A stretch of 64,000 nt of DNA from UBA668 sp041918155. Lineage in GTDB: Bacteria; Actinomycetota; Acidimicrobiia; Acidimicrobiales; Ilumatobacteraceae. Below are positions 41,058-48,898 of this stretch, one piece after another. The notes below the pieces were generated by a model. That model saw only the letters and a list, made by a program, of their open reading frames with translations. It was not told the origin of the DNA and did no database searches. Every line of letters begins with the position of its first letter. Positions within the stretch are counted from its first letter, which is position 1. The DNA is taken from positions 77,501-141,500 of the forward strand of contig JAYRWH010000058.1 in the NCBI GenBank assembly GCA_041918155.1, read 5' to 3'. The position numbers and the translations under genes were made by a program.

Positions 41058-41923
41058 GCGCGCGCTCGGGTGTCGTGGGATTCATCGGCCTCGGCAACAT
41101 GGGTGGCGCGCTCGCCGCGAACCTTGTCGCGGCCGGCCACGAGGTCGTCACCACCGACGCCGCCGGTGCCGTGCGCAACGTCACCGGTGCGGAGTTCGTG
41201 GCCGATGCCACAGTGGTCGCCCAGCGGGCTGACGTCGTGGTGTTCAGCCTGCCCGACGGCCGGGTGTCGCAGACCGTGGCCCGTCAGTTGGCCGCGACGG
41301 CCGATCGTCGCTGCCGGTTCGTGATCGACACGTCCACGATCGGCCCCGCCGCGTCCGGCACGATCGACGCCGTGCTCGCCGAGGAGGGCATCGGCTATGT
41401 CGACGCGCCTGTGTCGGGCGGGGTCGCCGGAGCGAAGGCGCGAACGCTCGCCGTGATGTACTCGGGCTCGGACGCGTCGTGCGCGGCCGTGGCCGAGGTG
41501 ATCGCCGGGCTCAGCGACCGCACGATCCGCGTGGGTGATCGCCCCGGCCTCGCGCAGGTGATCAAGCTCGCCAACAACTTCCTCTCGGCCACCGCGCTGG
41601 CGGCGACGAGCGAGGCGGTCGCGTTCGGCGTGGCGGCCGGCGTCGACATGGCCGTGATGATCGACGTGCTCTCCAAGTCGAGCGGCAACAACACGGCCAC
41701 CACCGACAAGTTCCCGAACCATGTCATCACCGGTCGCTACGCCTCGGGGTTCAGCAACTCGTTGATGGCCAAGGACGTGGCCCTCTACCTGCGCTCGGTG
41801 GAGGAGATGGGTGGCCCGACGGCCTTCGGCGCGCTCACCGAGGGGGTGTGGCGGCGCTTCGCGGAGCACGAGCCGAACGTCGATTTCACCCGCATCTACC
41901 CCTACGTGCGCGACGGCGAATGA
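41054..41923 (+). CDS. beta-hydroxyacid dehydrogenase (3-hydroxyisobutyrate dehydrogenase family)
   Basis: 289 aa; ATG overlaps the CMD stop. GFIGLGNMG (NAD-binding), DAPVSGGVAGAKA (substrate site) and the catalytic Lys in QVIKLANNFL are complete. Second member of the family in the window; both are adjacent to CMD-family genes. It probably oxidises a hydroxyacid or reduces a semialdehyde released in ring or side-chain breakdown. Confidence 0.87.
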   Translation: MSARSGVVGFIGLGNMGGALAANLVAAGHEVVTTDAAGAVRNVTGAEFVADATVVAQRADVVVFSLPDGRVSQTVARQLAATADRRCRFVIDTSTIGPAASGTIDAVLAEEGIGYVDAPVSGGVAGAKARTLAVMYSGSDASCAAVAEVIAGLSDRTIRVGDRPGLAQVIKLANNFLSATALAATSEAVAFGVAAGVDMAVMIDVLSKSSGNNTATTDKFPNHVITGRYASGFSNSLMAKDVALYLRSVEEMGGPTAFGALTEGVWRRFAEHEPNVDFTRIYPYVRDGE

Positions 41924-41936
41924 AGTTGCGGTGCCT

Positions 41937-41964
41937 CTTGCGCGCGAGAAGTGGAAATGCTATT
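41937..41964 (+). promoter_or_regulatory. candidate promoter of the Rieske oxygenase operon
   Basis: CTTGCG at 41937-41942 and TATTCT at 41959-41964 (16-base spacer), with TGC before the -10 (extended -10 form TGCTATTCT). The leader to ATG 42020 is about 48 bases, A/T-richer than its surroundings, with an imperfect TTCGA/TCGAA repeat around 41970-41988. Confidence 0.5.
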
Positions 41965-42019
41965 CTCCAATTTCGATAACTACATTCGAATCATGATCCA
42001 AGCAGGAACGAGGTAACAC

Positions 42020-43306
42020 ATGGCTCACTTCCCGAAGCCTCAGGAAGGCAGCTGGACCGAGCACTATCCCGGTCTGGGTACCAAGCCGGTGTCGTACTAC
42101 GACTCCATCTCCCAGGAGTTCTACGACAAGGAGCAGCAGGCGATCTTCCTGCGCACGTGGCTGAACATCGGTCGCGTCGAGGATCTGCCCCGCAACGGCA
42201 GCTACTTCACGCGCGAGCTGGAGTGGGCCAAGAAGAGCATCCTCGTGGCCAAGGACGGCTCGGGCACGGTGCGGGCATTCCACAACATCTGCCGCCACCG
42301 CGGCAACAAGCTGGTGTGGGACGACTACCCCGACCGTGAGACGAAGGGCAGCTGTCGCCAGTTCACCTGCAAGTACCACGCATGGCAGTTCGCCCTCGAG
42401 GGCGACCTCACCTTCGTGCAGCAGGAAGAAGAGTTCTTCGACCTCGACAAGAACGACTACGGCCTCGTGCCGGTGGCGTGCGAGGTGTGGGAAGGCTTCG
42501 TCTTCATCAACCTGGCCAAGGAGCCCGAGCAGACCCTCACCGAGTTCCTCGGCGACATGGGCACCGCGCTCGCCGGCTACCCGTTCGGTGAGATGACCCA
42601 GACCTGGACGATCCGCGCCAACATCGGCAGCAACTGGAAGCTGTTCGTCGATGCGTTCATCGAGTTCTACCACGCACCCGTGCTGCACGTCCGCCAGGCG
42701 GCGCCCGGCGAGGCCGAGAAGCTGTTCAACTACGGCTTCGAGGCGCTGCACTACGAGCTGATGAGCCCGCACTCGATGCTGTCGTCGTGGGGTGGCATGT
42801 CGCCGCCCAAGGATCCCGGCATGGTGAAGCCGATCGAGAACGCTGTTCGCTCGGGTCTGTTCGGCCCGTGGGACGCTCCCGGCGTCGTCGGCGAGCTGCC
42901 CTCCGGCGTCAATCCGGCGAAGCACAAGGCGTGGGGCGTCGACTCGTTCGTCATCTTCCCCAACTTCATGATCCTGATCTGGGAGCGCCAGTGGTACCTC
43001 ACGTACCACTACTGGCCCGCCGGCCCCAGTGGCCACTTCTTCGAGTCGTCGCTGTACTTCGTGCCGCCGAAGAACGCCAGCGAGCGCATCGCACAAGAGC
43101 TCGCAGTGGCGTCGATGAAGGAGTACGCCCTGCAGGACGCGAACACGCTCGGCGCCACTCAGAGCATGCTCGAGAGCGGCGTGGTCGAGAACTTCGTGCT
43201 CTGCGACCAGGAGATGGCCATCCGTGCCCACCTCGCGACCGTGCGCGAGCACGTCGCGGCGTGGGAAGAGGGCCGCCCCGTCAACTACCCGTGGACCCGG
43301 AAGTAA
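42020..43306 (+). CDS. Rieske non-haem iron oxygenase, alpha subunit
   Basis: 428 aa. Rieske cluster ligands Cys91, His93, Cys117 and His120 (CRHRG and CKYHAW); the 23-residue gap between the halves is longer than the usual 15-17. Mononuclear iron site: Asp211, Glu215, His218 and His223 in DAFIEFYHAPVLH. It adds oxygen to an aromatic or alicyclic ring or performs monooxygenation or dealkylation. No beta subunit gene of the usual type follows; instead a 116-aa protein does. The electron donor is probably the reductase at 38185-39273. Confidence 0.95.
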   Translation: MAHFPKPQEGSWTEHYPGLGTKPVSYYDSISQEFYDKEQQAIFLRTWLNIGRVEDLPRNGSYFTRELEWAKKSILVAKDGSGTVRAFHNICRHRGNKLVWDDYPDRETKGSCRQFTCKYHAWQFALEGDLTFVQQEEEFFDLDKNDYGLVPVACEVWEGFVFINLAKEPEQTLTEFLGDMGTALAGYPFGEMTQTWTIRANIGSNWKLFVDAFIEFYHAPVLHVRQAAPGEAEKLFNYGFEALHYELMSPHSMLSSWGGMSPPKDPGMVKPIENAVRSGLFGPWDAPGVVGELPSGVNPAKHKAWGVDSFVIFPNFMILIWERQWYLTYHYWPAGPSGHFFESSLYFVPPKNASERIAQELAVASMKEYALQDANTLGATQSMLESGVVENFVLCDQEMAIRAHLATVREHVAAWEEGRPVNYPWTRK

Positions 43307-43320
43307 GAGGAACGAACACC

Positions 43321-43671
43321 ATGACGACCACTGTGACCACCACCCCCAGCGGCCTGCCGAGCGAGTTCGCCGCCCTCGAGCCGTTCTCGGAATGGATCAT
43401 CGAGAAGCGCCTCGACCGGTACAGCCACCGCCTCGACGTGACGATGGACGCGATGCAGGCGTACTACGACGTGGCCTTCCCGCTGTTGCCGGCGATGAAG
43501 GACTACTGCGACCAGTACGACATCAACGACCTGCCGCCGCACGTGAAGAAGCTCATGTACATGATCTTCTCGCTCATCGAGGTCTCGTTCCCGGTCGAGT
43601 GCTGGCGCCAGGGCCGCGTGCCCGACACCGGCGCGGCCACCTTCTGGGATCACCGCGAGCCGCTGATCTGA
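43321..43671 (+). CDS. 116-aa protein of unknown family, companion of the Rieske oxygenase
   Basis: ATG 43321, 14 bases after the Rieske stop, with AGAGGAA upstream. Largely helical by eye, with YSHRLDVTMDAMQAYYDVAF, many Tyr/Asp, and PVECWRQGRVPDTGAATFWD near the end. No Cys cluster, no membrane helix, no signal peptide. Much too short and dissimilar to be a ring-hydroxylating beta subunit (about 160-180 aa, NTF2-like). Operon position suggests an accessory or structural subunit. Not recognised. Confidence 0.75.
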   Translation: MTTTVTTTPSGLPSEFAALEPFSEWIIEKRLDRYSHRLDVTMDAMQAYYDVAFPLLPAMKDYCDQYDINDLPPHVKKLMYMIFSLIEVSFPVECWRQGRVPDTGAATFWDHREPLI

Positions 43672-43687
43672 CCGAGTTCCCCACATA

Positions 43688-43735
43688 CAACGACCACGGG
43701 TCTGCCTGCTCCTTGGGCCGGACCCGTGGTCGTTG
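43688..43735 (+). terminator. strong hairpin terminator after the Rieske operon
   Basis: CAACGACCACGGGTC at 43688-43702 pairs perfectly with GACCCGTGGTCGTTG at 43721-43735 (15-bp stem, 18-base loop), 16 bases after the stop of the 116-aa protein. Confidence 0.85.
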
Positions 43736-43763
43736 CTCGTTCCCGGCCAGACTGGCACCTGAG

Positions 43764-44918
43764 ATGAACACGACACTTTCCGAAGTCAGCAGATTCCGCA
43801 CCCGCCTCGTCGCCTGGCTGGATGCGCATGCCGGAGCGCTGGCCCCCGACCATGCCGCGACCGACGATGTCGCTGCCCACATGGCCCAGTTCTGCAGGGT
43901 CAAGCGGGCTCTGTTCGACGCCGAGTTCGGCCGCTACGGCTGGCCCGAATGGGTCGGCGGCCTCGGTGGCCCAGCCATGCTGCGCGCGGTCGTGGGCGAG
44001 GAAGTCGCCGCTCGCGACCTGGCCGACCCGGGGTGCTGGTCGATGATCGAGGTGCTCGCGCCGACGGTGATCACGTTCGCCCCACGCGAGCTGTCGCAGC
44101 GGATGATCCCCCCGCTGCTGCGCGGCGACGAGACGTGGAGCCAAGGATTCTCCGAGCCGGGAACCGGCAGCGACCTCGCCTCGCTGTCGTGCCGGGCCAA
44201 GCCGGTCGACGGTGGTTGGGTGGTCAACGGCCAGAAGGTGTGGACCAGCTATGTGCAGTTCGCCCAGCGCGTCGTGCTGCTCACTCGTACCGGCGACGCG
44301 GCCAGCCGTCACCGCGGCATCACCGCCTTCTTCGTCGATGTTGACTCTCCCGGGATCAGCTACAGCCCGATCGAGATCCAGAACGGCCGCCAGGAATTCG
44401 CCGAGGTGTTCTTCGACGATGTGTTCGTGCCCGCCGATCGCCTGCTCGGCGAGGTCGACGGCGGTTGGAAGATCGCGATGGACATCCTGCCCTACGAGCG
44501 CTCGACGGCGTTCTGGCACCGCGGCGCCTACCTGCACCAGCGGGTCGGCAAGCTGGTGGAGCAGGTGGCCGGGTCGGGCGAGCAGGGCTACGACGCCGCC
44601 AAGGCGCTCGGCGAGGCGTTCCAGGGCGTGCTTGCGTTCCGCTGCCGTTCGTGCCGCACCCAGTACCGCATCTCCGCCGGCGAGCAACTCGGCGCGGAGA
44701 CGTCGATCGACAAGATCCTGATCGCTGGCGCGGAGCAGGCCCTCTACGAGACCGCCCGCGACCTGCTGCCGGGTGTGCTCGAGTTCGACGACGACCAGGC
44801 GGCCGATGACTGGCGCTCGGAGTACTTGTACTCCAAGGCGGCCACGATCTATGGCGGCACCGGCGAGGTGCAGCGCAACATCGTGGCCGGGCGCCTGCTG
44901 GAACTGGGGGCCGAGTGA
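43764..44918 (+). CDS. acyl-CoA dehydrogenase, large subunit of a likely heteromeric pair
   Basis: 384 aa from ATG 43764. It carries FSEPGTGSDLASL, QKVWTSYVQFAQRV and the C-terminal YGGTGEVQRNIVAGRLLELG. The medium-chain catalytic Glu position is Gly. CRSCRTQYR in the C-terminal helices is unusual: two Cys three apart. Coupled to the 309-aa ACAD by GTGA, giving the third such pair in the window. Its promoter would have to lie in the 28 bases after the terminator or overlap it. Confidence 0.9.
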   Translation: MNTTLSEVSRFRTRLVAWLDAHAGALAPDHAATDDVAAHMAQFCRVKRALFDAEFGRYGWPEWVGGLGGPAMLRAVVGEEVAARDLADPGCWSMIEVLAPTVITFAPRELSQRMIPPLLRGDETWSQGFSEPGTGSDLASLSCRAKPVDGGWVVNGQKVWTSYVQFAQRVVLLTRTGDAASRHRGITAFFVDVDSPGISYSPIEIQNGRQEFAEVFFDDVFVPADRLLGEVDGGWKIAMDILPYERSTAFWHRGAYLHQRVGKLVEQVAGSGEQGYDAAKALGEAFQGVLAFRCRSCRTQYRISAGEQLGAETSIDKILIAGAEQALYETARDLLPGVLEFDDDQAADDWRSEYLYSKAATIYGGTGEVQRNIVAGRLLELGAE

Positions 44919-45844
44919 TGATCGACGCGGACGATCTGGCGATGCTGGCTACCAGCTTCGAGGCGGCAGGTGCCGCCGATGCCGACTTCCACGAGCTGGG
45001 CTGGACCGACCTGCTGGAGATGGCGCCGTTGCAGGGGGCGGTCGCCGCGTTCGCCGTGCTGGGTCGTACCGGCTCGGTGGCCGGCCTGCTCGACGACGTC
45101 GTGGCCCACGCGTTGGGACTTTCCGTGGGCGCCGATGAGTGTGTGGCCATGCCGGCACCACACTCGGCCGTACCGGCTGGAGTGCGCAACGGCGACCTGG
45201 TGGAGGTCGACGGGTTGTTGTCGTCGCGTGCCGCGGCGGCCTCCATGGTGATCGTGCCGGTCGCGGGTGGCGGCATTGCGCGTGTAACGCTCGCGAATCT
45301 CGAAGTGGGCACTGCGGGGCTCGATCCGGGCGGCGCCAACCGGCGTGTTCGTGGCGCTGCCGTGGCCGCCACCGAGGAAGCGGGCGACTGGTCGGCCGCG
45401 GTCGTGCTCGCCCGCGTTGCGCTGGCCCAACAACTCGTTGCCGCGTCACGAGTGATGCTCGAGCTGGCCCGCCAGCACGCGATCGATCGCATCCAGTTCG
45501 GCAAGCCGATCGCGTCGTTCCAGGCGGTGCGCCACAAGCTGTCCGAGGCGTTGGTGGCGATCGAGGGCGCCGCCGCTGTGGCCGACGCCTGCATCGGTGA
45601 GGAGTGCGACCCGCTCTTGGCGGCATCGGCCAAGTCGTTGGCGGGTAAAGCGGCGCGCACTACCGCCACCCATTCCCAGCAGGTGTTGGCCGGCATCGGT
45701 TTCACCACCGATCACGCGTTCCACCTGTCGCTGAAGCGCACCCTGGTGCTCGACACCCTGTTCGGCTCGGCGCGCACGATCCCAGCCGAGATCGGTGCGG
45801 CGTTGCTGGCGCAGGGCGGCGCCCCGCGCCTCATCGAGCTCTGA
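44915..45844 (+). CDS. acyl-CoA dehydrogenase, small subunit of a likely heteromeric pair
   Basis: 309 aa from GTG 44915 (ATG 44918 possible). The N-terminal domain is strongly reduced; the C-terminal helices are ACAD-like: LARQHAIDRIQFGKPIASFQ and QVLAGIGFTTDHAFHLSLKR. It lacks most FAD contacts. Typical of the reduced partner in alpha2beta2 ACADs. Convergent with the CoA transferase gene; the 152-bp gap between them has only a weak hairpin. Confidence 0.87.
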   Translation: MMIDADDLAMLATSFEAAGAADADFHELGWTDLLEMAPLQGAVAAFAVLGRTGSVAGLLDDVVAHALGLSVGADECVAMPAPHSAVPAGVRNGDLVEVDGLLSSRAAAASMVIVPVAGGGIARVTLANLEVGTAGLDPGGANRRVRGAAVAATEEAGDWSAAVVLARVALAQQLVAASRVMLELARQHAIDRIQFGKPIASFQAVRHKLSEALVAIEGAAAVADACIGEECDPLLAASAKSLAGKAARTTATHSQQVLAGIGFTTDHAFHLSLKRTLVLDTLFGSARTIPAEIGAALLAQGGAPRLIEL

Positions 45845-45934
45845 CTGCGGAGACGAAGGCCGTGATCGACCAACGGTCTCGGTAATGCTGCGGTGCCGCC
45901 CGTTCCTGCGTTTGTGTCTTGTCCTGATGTCCAT

Positions 45935-45949
45935 CGCCCGTGATGGGCG
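45935..45949. terminator. weak hairpin between convergent genes
   Basis: CGCCC-GTGAT-GGGCG, with GTCCTG (45921-45926) and CAGGAC (45965-45970) as a possible outer stem. It lies between the ACAD stop (45844, +) and the CoA transferase stop (45997, -). Confidence 0.4.
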
Positions 45950-45996
45950 TATGACAGAAACGACCAGGACGGGGATGGCGAGCGTGACTGGTGGCG

Positions 45997-47223
45997 TCAG
46001 GTGATGACGCCGGACTCCTTCAGCGCGGCGATGCGATCCCAGTCGACGCCGAGTTCCATCAGCAGCAGTTCGGTGTGCTCGGCGAACTCGGGGGCGCGGC
46101 GGATGACCACCGGCTCCTCGTCGAACTGGATCGGGCCCGACACCATGTCGTAGCCGACGGGATTGCCGTCGTCGTCGACCACTGCGCTGATGTAGCCGTT
46201 GGCGCGCACCTGGCCGTCGGTGATCACCTGCACCGTGTCCTGCACCGGGGCCCACGGCCCGTCGAGCGTGCGCAGCACGACGCGCCACTCGTCGAGGGTC
46301 TTGCCGGCGAAGGCCTCCTGCAGGATGGCGACCAGCTCGGCGCCGTTGGCGCTGATCGACTCGGCCGTGGCGAATCTCTCGTCGGTGGCCAGCTCGGGGC
46401 GGCCGATGTGGTTGCACACGTCGGCCCAGTAGCGGGTGGGCTGCAGCATCACCAGGTTGAGGAAGCGGTTGTCCTGGGTGCGATAGCTGCCGGTGAGTGG
46501 ATTGTGGGTATTGGTGGTGACGCCGGTGGGCTGGCCGCGCCATGCCTTGCCCTGCATGATCGACGTGTCGATGCTCATGCCCATCGCCCACAAGCCGCTG
46601 GCGAGCAGCGAGGTGTCGACGACGCTCGGCGTGCCCGTGCGCTGGCGCTGGAACAGCGCCGCGGCGATGCCCCCCGCCAGGTTGGCACCCGAGATCGTGT
46701 CGCCGTAGGCCGGCCCGGGCGGGCCGATGATCGTGTCGAGGTCGCGCGGGGTGATACTCGCCGCCGTGGAGGCCCGGCACCAGTAGGCGGTCATGTCGTA
46801 ACCACCCTTCTCCGACTCGTCGCCCTTCGTGCCGAGCGCGCTGCCGCGGGCGTAGATGATGTTCGGGTTGTCGGCGCGGATGTCGTCGACCTCGAGGCGC
46901 ATCTTGCGGCGGGCTTCGGGAAGGAAGCTGGTGAGAAACACGTCGGCCCCGGCGACGAACTCGCCGAGCAGTTCGCGACCCTCGGGCTTGGCGAGATCGA
47001 CACCGATGCTGCGCTTGCCGTGGTTCGGGTGCGTCCAGGCCGGGTTGGGGTCGCCCATCACGAACTCGCCCATGCGCGACAGGCCGCGCTGGGGGTCGCC
47101 CGTGCGGGCATGTTCGAACTTGATCACGTCGGCGCCCCACTCGGCGAGCAACGCACCCGCGGAGGGCACGAAGCCCCACATGGACACCTCGACGACGCGG
47201 ACGCCTTCCAGCGGCTTCGACAT
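45997..47223 (-). CDS. CaiB/BaiF-type (family III) CoA transferase
   Basis: 408 aa. N-terminal LEGVRVVEVSMWGFVPSAG, AEWGADVIKFEHARTGDP and HGKRSIGVDL are class III hallmarks; the catalytic Asp lies in VVDTSLLASG. It moves CoA onto a carboxylic acid of the pathway. It follows the ALDH gene (48710-47238) by 14 bases in the same direction, suggesting that the aldehyde is oxidised and the acid then CoA-activated. Confidence 0.92.
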   Translation of the reverse strand: MSKPLEGVRVVEVSMWGFVPSAGALLAEWGADVIKFEHARTGDPQRGLSRMGEFVMGDPNPAWTHPNHGKRSIGVDLAKPEGRELLGEFVAGADVFLTSFLPEARRKMRLEVDDIRADNPNIIYARGSALGTKGDESEKGGYDMTAYWCRASTAASITPRDLDTIIGPPGPAYGDTISGANLAGGIAAALFQRQRTGTPSVVDTSLLASGLWAMGMSIDTSIMQGKAWRGQPTGVTTNTHNPLTGSYRTQDNRFLNLVMLQPTRYWADVCNHIGRPELATDERFATAESISANGAELVAILQEAFAGKTLDEWRVVLRTLDGPWAPVQDTVQVITDGQVRANGYISAVVDDDGNPVGYDMVSGPIQFDEEPVVIRRAPEFAEHTELLLMELGVDWDRIAALKESGVIT

Positions 47224-47237
47224 GGGGGTCAGTCCTC

Positions 47238-48710
47238 TCAGGCCTGGGACGGAGCCGGCTCGGCCAGGGTCTTGATCTGGAGGAACTCCTCCAGGCCGGC
47301 GACGCCCATCTCGCGGCCGAAGCCCGACTGCTTGTAGCCACCGAAGGGCGCCGCGGGGATGTTGTAGTTACCGCCGTTGATGCTGACCGTGCCGCTGCGG
47401 ATGCGGCGAGCGACCGCTCGCGCTCGCTCGCCGTCGCTGCAGTGCACCGCGCCCGAGAGGCCGAACAGCGAGTTGTTGGCGATTCGCACGGCGTCGTCGT
47501 CGCCGTCGTGGGGCAGGATCACCAGCACCGGTCCGAAGACCTCCTCCTGGGCGATGAAGCTGTCCTCGGCGGCGCCGACGATCAGCGTCGGCTCGAAGAA
47601 GAACCCCTTGTCGAGGTGCTCCGGGCGCTTGCCCCCAGTGGCCACCGTGGCCCCGTCGGCGACAGCGCGCTCGACATAGGTCTGCACCTTCTCGCGCTGG
47701 CGGGCGTTGATCAGCGGACCCATGTAGGTGCTGGGGTCGCTCGGGTCGCCGACCTTGAGGCCCTGCATCGTGCCCACGACCGTGGCAATGGCCTCATCGA
47801 GCTTGGCGCGGGGCACGACCAAGCGGGATGTGATGGCGCAGCCCTGGCCGGCATGCGACGAGGCCGCAAACGTGCAGAACAGCGAGCCGAACTGGACGGA
47901 CTCCTCGTCGAGCACCAAGTAGGCCGACTTGCCGCCGAGCTCGAGGAAGCACTTCTTCATCGTCGGTGCGGCGGCCGCCATGATCTTCTTGCCGACTGGG
48001 GTAGAGCCGGTGAACGTGACCATGTCGATCCGCTGGTCAGAGGTCAGCACCGCGCCGACTTCGGGATCGTTGGCAGTGAGGATGTTGATCACGCCGGGCG
48101 GGAAGTCGGTGTGGTCAGCGATCAGCTTGGCGATTGCCAGCGTCACGAGCGGGGTGTCGGGGGCACCCTTCAGCACGACCGTGCAGCCGGCGGCGAGGGC
48201 TGGCGCGATCTTGGCCAGGTTGAGCTGATTCGGGTAGTTGTAGGCAGTGATCGCGGCCACGACACCGAATGCCTCGCGCTCGACCCACACATGGTGCAGG
48301 CCTCCACGAGCCTCGGCGAGCCCGAGGTCGATTCCTCCGTCGTAGGTCGCGCACAGGTCGGCGTAGTACTCCAGCACGCCGATCGCCCCCTCGAGGGCTG
48401 GGCCGGTGGTGAGGACGTAGGGCACACCCACCTCGGCGATGGTGAGCGCGCGGAACTCTTCGAGGTTGGCTCTGAAGGCGGCGACGAGTTGGCGCAGGCA
48501 GCGGGCGCGCAACTCACGGTCGGTCGACCAGTTCGTCTCGTCGAACGCGCGGCGGGCGGCGGCGATCGCCTTCTCTGCGTCGGCCGCCGTGGCGTCGGCG
48601 GCATGGCCGACGACTTCCTCGGTGGCCGGGTTGATGCTGGCGAACGTGAGGCCGCCGTGGGCCGGCACGAGGGCGCCGTCGATCAACAGGTTCGAGTCGG
48701 TCAGGCTCAT
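47238..48710 (-). CDS. aldehyde dehydrogenase
   Basis: 490 aa. LELGGKSAYLVLDEE (Glu) and HAGQGCAITSR (Cys) are intact; the closing FGGYKQSGFGREMG is typical. First gene of a two-gene operon with the CoA transferase, divergent from the seven-gene ligase operon. A ribosome site GGGGATG precedes the start. Substrate unknown; probably an intermediate of the same pathway. Confidence 0.92.
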   Translation of the reverse strand: MSLTDSNLLIDGALVPAHGGLTFASINPATEEVVGHAADATAADAEKAIAAARRAFDETNWSTDRELRARCLRQLVAAFRANLEEFRALTIAEVGVPYVLTTGPALEGAIGVLEYYADLCATYDGGIDLGLAEARGGLHHVWVEREAFGVVAAITAYNYPNQLNLAKIAPALAAGCTVVLKGAPDTPLVTLAIAKLIADHTDFPPGVINILTANDPEVGAVLTSDQRIDMVTFTGSTPVGKKIMAAAAPTMKKCFLELGGKSAYLVLDEESVQFGSLFCTFAASSHAGQGCAITSRLVVPRAKLDEAIATVVGTMQGLKVGDPSDPSTYMGPLINARQREKVQTYVERAVADGATVATGGKRPEHLDKGFFFEPTLIVGAAEDSFIAQEEVFGPVLVILPHDGDDDAVRIANNSLFGLSGAVHCSDGERARAVARRIRSGTVSINGGNYNIPAAPFGGYKQSGFGREMGVAGLEEFLQIKTLAEPAPSQA

Positions 48711-48772
48711 GGAAACATCCCCACTCCGCCGATCACGACGGAAATCATGTTCTAGCGACGAGCGAACTCTAC

Positions 48773-48788
48773 TTCCGCGGGCGCGGAA
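48773..48788. promoter_or_regulatory. 16-bp palindrome in a divergent promoter region
   Basis: TTCCGCG-GG-CGCGGAA, a perfect inverted repeat, in the 188-bp gap between the ALDH start (48710, -) and the ligase gene (+). TAGAAC near 48757 (minus strand) and TAATCT at 48835-48840 (plus strand) are possible -10 boxes on either side. Confidence 0.45.
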
Positions 48789-48898
48789 CAGGCAAAGAGC
48801 CTCGTGGCGTTCGCCTCGCCCGGAAGCCCCCTGGTAATCTTCTTCTCATAGTTGGGGATACGACGTTTCCGGAGGGTGCTCCGACGATCCCAGCGGCC

